A stretch of DNA of 64,000 nucleotides from Paenibacillus flagellatus. Its GTDB lineage: Bacteria > Bacillota > Bacilli > Paenibacillales > NBRC-103111. The notes under the pieces are model-generated. The model made no database searches. It had not been told where the DNA came from and worked only from the letters and a program-made list of their open reading frames with translations. Positions 51,349-59,629 of the stretch are shown here, one piece after another. The position numbers were made by a program, and so were the translations under genes. The stretch lies in the NCBI RefSeq assembly GCF_003217775.1, contig NZ_QJVJ01000008.1:360628-424627 (forward strand), read 5' to 3'. The first letter of the stretch is position 1; the number at the start of each line of letters is the position of its first letter.

Positions 51349-54003
51349 ATGCGAAAAGAGAGATCGCCCCACCCGCTGGCTTCGTTCGATCGTCCGCCGC
51401 GGCATCTCGGCACGCTGTTCTGGCTGCACGGAACGGAGAGCGAAGCGGAGCTTCGGCGCACGTTCGAGCTGGCCGTCGGGTCCGGCATCGGCGAATTGAC
51501 GCTGGAGTCGCGGCCGCACTGGGACTTTTTGGGGCCCAAGTGGTGGAAAGATTTGAAGCTGATTTTATCGTGGTGCGCGGAAGCGGGCATCGACGTGTAT
51601 TTGTTCGACGAGAAATGGTATCCGAGCGGCGTGGCCGGCCATACGGTACAAAAGCTGGACCCGGCCTTCCTGCGCTCCTCCATCCGTCTGCAGTACGTTC
51701 GGTACCGGGGACCGCTTGCCCGAGTAAGCGTCATGCTGCCGTGGACGCAGTCGCCGGCCAATACGATTTTGGCCGCTTACGCGTATCCGTGCGAGCGCGG
51801 CGAGATCGATTACGGCCGAGGCGTGCCGCTCGAACTGGCCCGCTCCGATTCGCTGCACATGCACGGCATATTGGACGCGATCCGGTGGGACGTGCCGAAG
51901 GGGGAGTGGATCGTCTGCTTCGTGATCGAAGACCGCTCCGACAATTATATCGATCCGCTGCATCCCGGCGCCGTCGAAGCGTTCCGCGAGCGGGTGTACG
52001 AATCGTCCAAAATCGAAGTGGGCCATTTTTTCGGCTCCACGGTGAAAGGGTTCTTTTTCGACGAGCCGCTCTACTATAACAAGGAGCATCAAGTGCCGTG
52101 GGGGTATAACCTCCGGAACCGGTTCATCGCGAAGAAAGGGTACGATCCGATGCCGTACTTGCCCGCCTTGTGGCTGTCCGAGGAAAGCCCGACGGCGGCA
52201 TCGTTCGTCTACGATTATTACGAGTTTCTCAACAGCGAATACGCGGAAACGTATTGCCGACCGCTGTACGAATGGTGCGTGGCGAACGGCTTGAAATATA
52301 TCGGGCATTGGTACGAGCACGAGGCAAGTCCCGCGCAAGGCGAGCGGTACATGTTCCACAACCGGACGACGGAAGGGCCGGGCGATTTCTTCAAAGTATC
52401 GCGTTACGCCCACGAGGGCGGAATCGACGTCGTCTGCAACCAGATCATTCCCGGACATCGCAACCGGGACTACTGGGGGCTTCCGAAGCTAGGCAGCTCC
52501 GCCGCGCATATTTACGGCTTGAAGGACGATCTCGCTTTGTCCGAAACGTTCGGCGCGTACGGCTGGCACTTGGGGCTGCGCATGATGAAATGGCTGACCG
52601 ACTGGCAGGCGGTGAAAGGGATCAACCATTTCATCCTGCACACGTTCAATCCGAAGTGGCCGGACCTCGATTGTCCGCCGTACTTTTACGACGGAGGCTT
52701 GAACCCGCAATGGCCGTATTTCGGCCACTACGTGAAGTATGCGAACCGGCTCCAGGAGGTCCTGCGGGGCGGACGCCACGTCGCTTCCTTGCTGCTCCTG
52801 TACCCGGGCTCGATCGGCTACGCGGGGGACAGCGTGCCCGTGGAGGACGTTCAGCAGATCATGTGCGAGCACCAGTACGACTACGACCTGATCCCGGAAG
52901 ACGAGCTGGTGCGATCGGTCGTCGCCGAGAACGGCGAATTGCGGCTTCAACGGGAAACGTACCGGGGCATCGTCATCCCCGGCATCGAGTGCATCACCGT
53001 ACCGCTTCTGCGCAAGCTGATGACGATTCGCGATGCGGGCGTTCCGGTCTTTTTCGCGGACCGGTATCCGAGCCGGCTGATCGGGACGGAGGACCGATCG
53101 GAATGGGAGCCGAAGCTTGCAGCGTTCCGGAAGATGCCCTCCGTCTATGTAACGGCTTGCGGCGCCGACCTCCCATCCGCTTGGAAGGACGCCGCCATCG
53201 AACCGCAGCTCGCGTTCGAGGGCTCGGGAAGAGATGGGCTTCGCGTCCTTCACCGGATCAAGGACGGCTGCCCGGTTTGGTTCGTGAGCAACGAAAGCAT
53301 CGACGAGCCCGCGGAAGGCTGCATGACGCTGCCGGATACCGGAGGCGCGCAATCGGTCGTCGCCTGGGAGCCGTTGACCGGGGAGCGGTGGCTTCCCCCG
53401 ACGAGAACGTCCGGGAGCGGGATCGGCCTGTTCGTCTGCTTGCCGCCGTACCGGTCGGTCGTATTGACGACGCACGACGGCCTTTCCGACGACGAACGGG
53501 CTTCGATCGGCCGAATGGCGCCCGCCCCTTACCGCAGCGCCGCTTCGGTCGCGTCCGTGAAGCCGATCGATCCGGAGCGGGTCCGCTTCGAGTGGAGTAA
53601 AGGCGAAGAACACCGCGGTTTGAAGCCGTGGCTGGAGCTTGATCCGACGTTCTCCGGCACCGTCGCCTATACGTGGAGCGTCGACGTGGACGCCGACCTG
53701 CTTCATTCGCAGCATCGTCTGCTGCTCGACCTCGGTCAAGTGGAGGAAATCGCCGAGGTGGAAGTGAACGGCATGCCGATCGGGCATTCATTCGTCCCCC
53801 CTTACCGGTTCGACGTGACGGCGGCGATTCGTCCGGGCGCGAATGCGTTTAGGGTGTCGGTGACCAACGTCGTATCCAACCGGATGAGCGTGGAGCCGCA
53901 GCTCGAAAACGCGGCGCCGAACTGGATCAAGCTGCGAAACCAGTTTTCCTTGCGCCGGGAGGGCGGGCTGCTCGGGCCGATCGCGCTGGAGCTGGTGGAG
54001 TAA
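51349..54003 (+). CDS. GH106-like glycoside hydrolase, putative alpha-L-rhamnosidase
   Basis: An 884-residue protein without a signal peptide. The N-terminal TIM-barrel part has HWDFLGPKWWKDLKLILSWC and YLFDEKWYPSGVAG, then KGFFFDEPLYYN (~230), YIGHWYEHEASPAQG (~320) and a long GH106-style middle. The C-terminus is a beta-sandwich with HRLLLDLGQVEEIAEVEVNG and GANAFRVSVTNVVSNRM. GH106 enzymes remove L-rhamnose from rhamnogalacturonan or rutinoside-type glycans. The family match is by recall of typical sequences, so the exact family number is likely but not certain. ATG 51349 follows ACGGAGGACG; the frame upstream overlaps the propeller gene and is not used. Confidence 0.75.
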   Translation: MRKERSPHPLASFDRPPRHLGTLFWLHGTESEAELRRTFELAVGSGIGELTLESRPHWDFLGPKWWKDLKLILSWCAEAGIDVYLFDEKWYPSGVAGHTVQKLDPAFLRSSIRLQYVRYRGPLARVSVMLPWTQSPANTILAAYAYPCERGEIDYGRGVPLELARSDSLHMHGILDAIRWDVPKGEWIVCFVIEDRSDNYIDPLHPGAVEAFRERVYESSKIEVGHFFGSTVKGFFFDEPLYYNKEHQVPWGYNLRNRFIAKKGYDPMPYLPALWLSEESPTAASFVYDYYEFLNSEYAETYCRPLYEWCVANGLKYIGHWYEHEASPAQGERYMFHNRTTEGPGDFFKVSRYAHEGGIDVVCNQIIPGHRNRDYWGLPKLGSSAAHIYGLKDDLALSETFGAYGWHLGLRMMKWLTDWQAVKGINHFILHTFNPKWPDLDCPPYFYDGGLNPQWPYFGHYVKYANRLQEVLRGGRHVASLLLLYPGSIGYAGDSVPVEDVQQIMCEHQYDYDLIPEDELVRSVVAENGELRLQRETYRGIVIPGIECITVPLLRKLMTIRDAGVPVFFADRYPSRLIGTEDRSEWEPKLAAFRKMPSVYVTACGADLPSAWKDAAIEPQLAFEGSGRDGLRVLHRIKDGCPVWFVSNESIDEPAEGCMTLPDTGGAQSVVAWEPLTGERWLPPTRTSGSGIGLFVCLPPYRSVVLTTHDGLSDDERASIGRMAPAPYRSAASVASVKPIDPERVRFEWSKGEEHRGLKPWLELDPTFSGTVAYTWSVDVDADLLHSQHRLLLDLGQVEEIAEVEVNGMPIGHSFVPPYRFDVTAAIRPGANAFRVSVTNVVSNRMSVEPQLENAAPNWIKLRNQFSLRREGGLLGPIALELVE

Positions 54004-54051
54004 GGCGCGGAGCGCCGCATCATTTATCGTTTGTCATAAGGAGACGGGTGT

Positions 54052-56724
54052 ATGAGCAAAGCTGCGGACGAAGGCGGAGCGGGACTGACGGCTCCGTTTC
54101 GGGTCGACTATTTGCGGGTGGACGGCAAGGAGACGCCGCTCGGATTGGATCAAGACGCCTTTCGCTTCTCCTGGCGTCTCGCCGGCGAAGCTCGGGGATT
54201 GCAGAGCCGGACGGCGCGAATATGGGTGGCGACGGAACGGCGGCTGCTGGACGAAGGCGAGGCGGACGTATGGGATAGCGGCCCGTTCGCCGGTGAGTCG
54301 CTGCATGCCGATTACGCCGGTCCCCGCCTGCAAAGCGCGTCGCGATATTGGTGGAAGGTCGCGGTTTGGAACGAAGCCGGCGAGCGAAGCGACTCGAAGC
54401 CGGCCCGCTTCGACACCGGATTGTTCCCCGAGGATTGGAAGGCGCAATGGATTTGGCGGACGACCGACACGTTGACGAACGATTACGCGTATTTTCGCAA
54501 AGAAATCGAAGCGAATAAGCGAATCGCATACGCGAAGCTGTTCATGTCGGCGCACAACGTAGCTCAAGTGTTCGTCAACGGAACGAGGATCGGCGGCTAC
54601 GGCTCCCCGGCCCCGACGAATCCCGACAAGCGGAAATATTACCTTGCATACGACGTCACGGCCGCGCTCCGACAAGGGAGCAACTGCCTAAGCGCGATCG
54701 CCCACTATCTCGGCGGCTCGGGCCAAAATTACGTCAACGGCGTACCGGGCTTCCGGCTGCAGCTCGAAGCCGTCTACGAGGACGGAACCGGACAAAGGTG
54801 GACGACGGACACGACGTGGGAGACGCTTCAGACTATGCCCCGTTCGGCTGGAATGCCTTATCAGCAAAACCGCCGCATGTCGGCGATCGACGATTACGAT
54901 GCGCGCAAGCTCGATCCGGCCTGGCAGCTTCCCGGCTTCGACAAGTCGGCGTGCCGCCGGGCGGTCGTCGCCGACGTTCGCGAAGACGGCTGGCCGATGA
55001 AATGGCAGGACATTCCCGAAGGGGCGGCCGAGGAGACGATCGTCCCGCGGGATATAACGCCGCCCGGCACTCCGGCGGGAACGCAAGTGTTCGATACCGG
55101 CAAAATCGTCTCGGGCTGGCCGCGAATCCGGCTGCCGGGCATTCCCGGCGTTACGGTGCAGATGCGGTATGCCGAGGATCTGGAGCAAAGCGGCTTCGTG
55201 AAGCACCACGTATGCAACGAGAAGCAGGAACGCCATTACGACCGGTATACGATGCGCGGCGATGCGGCCGAAACGTGGGAGCCCGATTTGTCGTACAAGG
55301 CGTTCCGGTACGTGGAGATCACCGGTTATCCGGACATTCTCGTTCCCGGGGACCACGTGGACATCGTGTTTGCCCATACGGACCTTGCTTGCGAGGGGCG
55401 TTTCCGCTGCTCCGACGAGATGCTGAACCGATTGTTCGAGGCGGCCGTACAGACGCAGAAAAACAACGTGCTCGGCCAGACGGTCGACTGTCCGCACCGG
55501 GAGCAGGCGCAATATTTGGCCGATTCCGATCTGCAGGCCGAGCTGCTGCTGTACAATTTCGACTCCCATTCGATGCTGGAGAAGGTGCTGGCGGATTTCG
55601 CCGATTCGCAGCTGGAGGACGGCACGTTCCCGTTCGTTTACCCGACCAATAACGACCATCCGGATTTTCATCTGCAAATCCCGGAATGGGACCTCCATTA
55701 TTGTACGTTGTGGTGGAAATTGTATTGGAGCGGCGGCGATATTCGCGTGCTCGAACGGTATTACGACACCGCCAAACGAATGGTCGATTACTATTTCGGA
55801 ACGGCGGACTCCGAAACCGGGCTCGTGCCGGTCGGCAAAGGGTGGCACATCAGCGATTGGCCGTATCCGACCGTCGATCACGGCTCGCCGTTTTTGACGG
55901 TGCAGAACGTCAAGCTGGTTCAGGCGGCGCGCATCGTCGCCGACGCCGCAGGACGGATCGGACGTTCGGACGACGGAGAGTCGTATGCCCGCCTGGCCGA
56001 CGGGCTCGGCCGCAGCATCGTCCGTTATCTGTACGACGCCGAGCGGAAGCGGTTTGTCGACTGCCTCGGCTCCGCGAACGCCCACCAAGGGGTAAACGGG
56101 CTCGCCCTGCATGCCGGTCTGGTACCGGAGGCGGATGAGCGCGCGGTCGCCGAATATGTCGCCGGCAAGGAGTGGGAGGCGCGAACGGTGCTTTCGCTGC
56201 CGATGCTGAGGGCCTTATTCGAGTACGGGGAGCCGGAAGCGGCGTTCCGGCTTATCGCCCGGCGGGAATATCCGGGATGGGGCTATATGATCGGGCAAGG
56301 GGCGACCACCTTGTGGGAAGGCTGGAACGACATCGAATCGCACTGCCACGCATGGAACGGGTATCCGATCCGTCTGCTCCAGGAATACGTGACGGGCGTT
56401 CGGGCGATCGCTCCCGGCTTCGCCGAGGTGTCGATCCGTCCTTTCGTTCCGGAAGGCCTTCGCTTCGCCGAAGCATGCGTGACGACGGTTCGCGGTCCGA
56501 TATCGGTCCGATGGGAACGTACCGGGCAAGCGACCGGGAGCGTGCTCCGCCTGTCGCTGGACATCCCCGCGTCGACGAAAGCCAAACTGAGTCTGGACCG
56601 GGTGCCTATAGCCGGAAGCCTGTCCGTCGCAAAGGAAGGGAGCGCCGAAGCGGCGGCCTTCTCCGGCCGGGAGATGGAGCTGGCATCGGGGAAGTACGAG
56701 CTGCTGCTGTCCGGGCGCGCTTGA
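54052..56724 (+). CDS. GH78 alpha-L-rhamnosidase
   Basis: An 890-residue enzyme with the complete GH78 layout: an N-terminal fibronectin-like domain (~10-125; FSWRLAGEARGLQSRTARIW), a second beta domain (~140-310; AKLFMSAHNVAQVFVNGTRI), an (alpha/alpha)6 barrel (~440-780) and a C-terminal Greek-key domain. In the barrel, TVDCPHREQAQYLADSD carries Asp479, Glu484 and Asp491, and GATTLWEGWND carries Glu756, which correspond to Asp567, Glu572, Asp579 and Glu841 of Bacillus RhaB. No signal peptide, so it cleaves terminal rhamnose from imported oligosaccharides. It is the last gene of the sugar operon; a terminator follows. Confidence 0.92.
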   Translation: MSKAADEGGAGLTAPFRVDYLRVDGKETPLGLDQDAFRFSWRLAGEARGLQSRTARIWVATERRLLDEGEADVWDSGPFAGESLHADYAGPRLQSASRYWWKVAVWNEAGERSDSKPARFDTGLFPEDWKAQWIWRTTDTLTNDYAYFRKEIEANKRIAYAKLFMSAHNVAQVFVNGTRIGGYGSPAPTNPDKRKYYLAYDVTAALRQGSNCLSAIAHYLGGSGQNYVNGVPGFRLQLEAVYEDGTGQRWTTDTTWETLQTMPRSAGMPYQQNRRMSAIDDYDARKLDPAWQLPGFDKSACRRAVVADVREDGWPMKWQDIPEGAAEETIVPRDITPPGTPAGTQVFDTGKIVSGWPRIRLPGIPGVTVQMRYAEDLEQSGFVKHHVCNEKQERHYDRYTMRGDAAETWEPDLSYKAFRYVEITGYPDILVPGDHVDIVFAHTDLACEGRFRCSDEMLNRLFEAAVQTQKNNVLGQTVDCPHREQAQYLADSDLQAELLLYNFDSHSMLEKVLADFADSQLEDGTFPFVYPTNNDHPDFHLQIPEWDLHYCTLWWKLYWSGGDIRVLERYYDTAKRMVDYYFGTADSETGLVPVGKGWHISDWPYPTVDHGSPFLTVQNVKLVQAARIVADAAGRIGRSDDGESYARLADGLGRSIVRYLYDAERKRFVDCLGSANAHQGVNGLALHAGLVPEADERAVAEYVAGKEWEARTVLSLPMLRALFEYGEPEAAFRLIARREYPGWGYMIGQGATTLWEGWNDIESHCHAWNGYPIRLLQEYVTGVRAIAPGFAEVSIRPFVPEGLRFAEACVTTVRGPISVRWERTGQATGSVLRLSLDIPASTKAKLSLDRVPIAGSLSVAKEGSAEAAAFSGREMELASGKYELLLSGRA

Positions 56725-56745
56725 GCGAATAAAGCCAATATTGGA

Positions 56746-56780
56746 GGAGCGGTTCCGCGGAATCGCTCCTTCGCTTTTTG
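56746..56780 (+). terminator. Terminator of the rhamnosidase operon
   Basis: GGAGCG-G-TTCC and GGAA-T-CGCTCC pair around GC, followed by TTCGCTTTTTG. Confidence 0.75.
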
Positions 56781-56852
56781 ACCGGATCGAACCTCCGTCC
56801 CCGGGTCCGTGTTCGGCCGGCGAAGGATGTGGTAAGATGGGAAAAGGTGGAG

Positions 56853-57530
56853 GTGAGGTGCCTGAGTAAATTTTTTTTGTTCGCGCTGATCTGGTGGCTG
56901 GTCGGCAATCCGTTTCTGGCCATTATCATTTTGCTTGTCGTGCTGTACCTGCTCGACCGCCGCTTCGTCGGTCTGTCGCCGAGCCTGCTGGCCCCGTACC
57001 GTCGCAACCGCAGACTGTCGCGCCTGAAGCGGGATTTGCTGCTCGCCCCCCACAACGCGTCCGCCAAGCTGGAAGCGGCGAGGCTCTACATCGAGAAGGG
57101 ACGTTACGCGGAAGCGCTCGAGCTGCTCGAGCAGGTCGGGGACGTCTACGACTCGGCCGACGTCGTTTACGAGACCGGGCTTTGCCGACTGAAGCTCGGC
57201 CGCATCGAGGAAGGCGAGAAGCTGATCCTGCAAAGTCTGGAAATGAATCCGCGGGTGAAGTACGGCGAGCCGTACTTGCGGCTCGGCGAAACGTTCGCGC
57301 CGATCGATCCGGACAAGGCGATCCGGTATTTGGAGCAATTCCGCGGCATGCATTCGTCGTCCGTCGAAGGCTCGTACAAGCTCGGCCGCATCTACGACCG
57401 GCTCGGCCACCGCGCCGAGGCGAAGCGCGCCTTCGCCGAGGCGCTGCTCGTCTACCGCGCCCTGCCGCGCTACAAAAGGCGGGCGGAGCGGCGTTGGGCC
57501 TTATTGTCCATGAGGCGACAAATTTTTTGA
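56853..57530 (+). CDS. Membrane-anchored TPR protein
   Basis: About 225 residues. One N-terminal helix (FLFALIWWLVGNPFLAIIILLVVLY in two parts) is followed by a basic stretch (YRRNRRLSRLKRDLLLA) and then tetratricopeptide-like helical pairs (KLEAARLYIEKGRYAEALEL, VVYETGLCRLKLGRIEEGEK, SYKLGRIYDRLGHRAEAKRA). The cytoplasmic TPR part would bind a partner protein. The start is unsure: in-frame GTG codons at 56847 and 56853 lie in a ribosome-binding-site-like AAAAGGTGGAGGTG; the frame upstream to 56778 has no family features. It sits 135 bases before pspA. Partner unknown. Confidence 0.7.
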   Translation: MRCLSKFFLFALIWWLVGNPFLAIIILLVVLYLLDRRFVGLSPSLLAPYRRNRRLSRLKRDLLLAPHNASAKLEAARLYIEKGRYAEALELLEQVGDVYDSADVVYETGLCRLKLGRIEEGEKLILQSLEMNPRVKYGEPYLRLGETFAPIDPDKAIRYLEQFRGMHSSSVEGSYKLGRIYDRLGHRAEAKRAFAEALLVYRALPRYKRRAERRWALLSMRRQIF

Positions 57531-57665
57531 AAAAAAGCGAAGCTGGGTTGAAACTTTGGTTCGACGTGCGCGTATGAAATGGATGTATTCCGAAAACGAC
57601 GCGTTGATTTTTCGAAACGAACCTGAACCATAAACCGATGCATATTCCGAAGGAGGAACTTTAGA

Positions 57666-58346
57666 ATGGGAATTTTTAAACGACTGCGCGATTTGACGAT
57701 GGCTTCGATCAACGACCTGCTGGACAAGGCGGAGGATCCGGTCAAAATGCTCAACCAGTTCCTGCGGGACATGGAAGAGGACATCCTTGAGGCGGAAGCC
57801 GCGGTAGCGAAGCAAATCGCCATCGAGAAAAAATTCAAGCAGCAAGCCGACGAGGCGGAGGATATGGTTAACCGCCGCGCCGAGCAAGCGGTCAAGGCGC
57901 TCGAGCAGGGCAACGAGGAGCTTGCCCGCAAGGCGCTCCAGGACAAGAAGGAGCATCAGGCTCGCTATGACGAGATGAAGCGCCAATACGACATCGCGAA
58001 GACGAACGCCGACCAGCTCCGCAACCAGCTGGACGAGATGAAAGACGAATTCAACAAGATGAAGAACAAGAAGGACATCCTGATCGCCCGCGCGGAAGCG
58101 GCCAAGGCGCAGAAGCAGATCAACCAGGCGATGAGCGGCTTCGGCACCGACAACGCGGCCAAAGGGTTCGACCGGATGTCCGAGAAGGTGCTCCAGCTCG
58201 AAGCGGAAGCCGAAGCGAGCAAGGAGCTGCGCAGCTCGAGCCGCAGCCTCGACGACGAGCTGGCCCAATTGGACAAAAGCGACGGCGTGGACGACGAGCT
58301 CGCTGCTCTGAAGGCGCAGCTGGCGGCGAAGAAACAACAGCAATAA
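57666..58346 (+). CDS. PspA/IM30 family membrane-stress protein
   Basis: A 226-residue ESCRT-III-like protein, almost wholly alpha-helical. MGIFKRLRDLTMASINDLLDKAEDPVKMLNQ is the standard N-terminus in two parts, with the amphipathic first helix and the DKAEDP turn; long coiled-coil helices follow (~25-185), and a Gln-rich tail ends it. PspA/LiaH/Vipp1 proteins form rings on the inner membrane under envelope stress. ATG 57666 follows GAAGGAGG. DUF350, a small peptide and a zinc-ribbon gene lie downstream in the same direction; PspA-DUF350 neighbours are also known from the E. coli yjf cluster. Confidence 0.94.
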   Translation: MGIFKRLRDLTMASINDLLDKAEDPVKMLNQFLRDMEEDILEAEAAVAKQIAIEKKFKQQADEAEDMVNRRAEQAVKALEQGNEELARKALQDKKEHQARYDEMKRQYDIAKTNADQLRNQLDEMKDEFNKMKNKKDILIARAEAAKAQKQINQAMSGFGTDNAAKGFDRMSEKVLQLEAEAEASKELRSSSRSLDDELAQLDKSDGVDDELAALKAQLAAKKQQQ

Positions 58347-58380
58347 GCGGAAACGCCCGAACTGTGATACAATGACTTAA

Positions 58381-58450
58381 AAAGAGACGACGCGTGCACG
58401 TGCAAAATCGGCCTCCCCGGCCGGTTTTGCCGTGTTTCCGAAGTCTCTTT
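58381..58450 (+). promoter_or_regulatory. Nested hairpin element between pspA and the DUF350 gene
   Basis: An outer stem AAAGAGAC (58381-58388) / GTCTCTTT (58443-58450) encloses a perfect-looking inner hairpin GCAAAA-T-CGGCC / GGCCG-G-TTTTGC (58402-58430). No T-run follows the inner hairpin. It ends 30 bases before the DUF350 start and could be a transcript-processing or attenuation element. Confidence 0.5.
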
Positions 58451-58480
58451 CAGCCATTTCGGGAAAGGCGGCTGAACCTA

Positions 58481-58900
58481 ATGAACGAAGAGGTGGACGT
58501 ATTGTTGTCGAATCCGTGGTTGGAAACGCTCGCTTTTTTCTCCATCGCCATATTGGCGCTGATCGTGTTCCTGGCGATTTTCGAATTCGTCACCCGCTAT
58601 AACGACTGGGCGGAGATCAAGAAGGGCAACGTCTCCGTCGCGATGGCGACCGGAGGCAAAATTTTCGGGATATGCAACATATTCCGGTTCGCGATCCTGA
58701 ACAACGACACGATTTTGCATTCGCTGATGTGGGCCAGCTTCGGGTTCGTCCTGCTGCTCGCGGCGTATTTCATCTTCGAATTTTTGACGCCGGTATTCAA
58801 GATCGACGCCGAGATCCAAAAGGATAACAAGGCGGTCGGCCTGCTCTCCATGATTTTGTCGATCTCCATCTCGTACGTCGTCGGCGCGAGCGTGACCTGA
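58481..58900 (+). CDS. DUF350 membrane protein
   Basis: A 139-residue protein with four predicted helices. The first helix is LETLAFFSIAILALIVFLAI; EFVTRYNDWAEIKKGNVSVA and MATGGKIFGICNIFRFAI are the conserved DUF350 (YjfL/UPF0719) blocks, duplicated in the second half as EIQKDNKAVGLLSMILSISI. Function unknown. ATG 58481 is chosen because it starts the family sequence; the frame is open from 58394. The stop is followed after 2 bases by the 27-codon frame. Confidence 0.85.
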   Translation: MNEEVDVLLSNPWLETLAFFSIAILALIVFLAIFEFVTRYNDWAEIKKGNVSVAMATGGKIFGICNIFRFAILNNDTILHSLMWASFGFVLLLAAYFIFEFLTPVFKIDAEIQKDNKAVGLLSMILSISISYVVGASVT

Positions 58901-58902
58901 CG

Positions 58903-58986
58903 ATGAAATATTTGTGGGGAACCCTTCTGGCGCTGGCGCTTGCGTTTGTAGCCGTGGGCGTTTATTATTTCGTTAAATACGCCTGA
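58903..58986 (+). CDS. 27-residue single-helix membrane peptide
   Basis: A short frame, MKYLWGTLLALALAFVAVG followed by VYYFVKYA, starts 2 bases after the DUF350 stop and ends 13 bases before the zinc-ribbon gene. The product would be one membrane helix with basic residues at both ends. Position and composition favour a real gene translated by coupling; there is no independent ribosome binding site beyond the GTGACCTGACG context, so confidence is moderate. Confidence 0.55.
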   Translation: MKYLWGTLLALALAFVAVGVYYFVKYA

Positions 58987-58999
58987 TGGGGGAATACGA

Positions 59000-59473
59000 A
59001 TGAGCGATACTCCCGCGGTTTGTCCGTGGTGCCAAATGGAAATCGTATGGGACGAGGAGATCGGTCCGGAAGAGACGTGCCCGCACTGCTTCAACGAGCT
59101 GAACGATTACCGCAGCCTGCACGTCCGGCTGGACGGCGACGATCTGGAGCTGACCTCCGACGACGACGACGAACTGACGGAGCTCGGCGGCTATGAGCTG
59201 AACGTGCGGAAGCGGCTCGACCAGCAGGAGGACGGCATGGAATGCGTCCGCTGCCAGGACGACATGATTTTGGCCGGCACGATGCAGGTGGACGAACGAT
59301 CGTTCACGCCCGCCGCTTCATCGGAGACGGCGCCCGCCTTTCTGAAGCCTCCGTTCCGCGTCAATCTGTTCGTCTGCCCGTCCTGCTTCTCGGTAGCCCA
59401 AACGCTGTCCGACGAAGACCGGGTCCGGCTCGTGAACGAATGGTCGGCCGCCGATCATGAGGAAGACCGATAA
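59000..59473 (+). CDS. Zinc-ribbon protein, acidic linker
   Basis: A 157-residue soluble protein with three CxxC pairs or more: CPWCQMEIVW and CPHCFNEL (~8-33) form one zinc ribbon; CVRCQDDMILAG (~81) and FVCPSCFSVAQTL (~125) form a second. Between them is a very acidic stretch (DGDDLELTSDDDDELTELGG). No enzyme motif is visible. Start ATG 59000 follows TGGGGGAA. It belongs to the pspA-DUF350 cluster and is followed by a terminator. Function unknown; it may bind the membrane proteins of the cluster or RNA. Confidence 0.75.
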   Translation: MSDTPAVCPWCQMEIVWDEEIGPEETCPHCFNELNDYRSLHVRLDGDDLELTSDDDDELTELGGYELNVRKRLDQQEDGMECVRCQDDMILAGTMQVDERSFTPAASSETAPAFLKPPFRVNLFVCPSCFSVAQTLSDEDRVRLVNEWSAADHEEDR

Positions 59474-59490
59474 TCGCTACGCCCGCCTGC

Positions 59491-59520
59491 GCCCGCTCCT
59501 TTACGGAACGGGCGTTTTTG
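59491..59520 (+). terminator. Terminator after the zinc-ribbon gene
   Basis: GCCCG-C-TCC and GGA-A-CGGGC pair around TTTAC, followed by GTTTTTG. Confidence 0.8.
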
Positions 59521-59629
59521 CGCTGCTGCAAAGTTTTGACAACCTTATTTTGCTCCGCTTTGGGGAACGTTATTACCAGCCGCGAACGCCCAGCGTTTTC
59601 AATGGCAATAACGGATACAGGTGAGGCTC

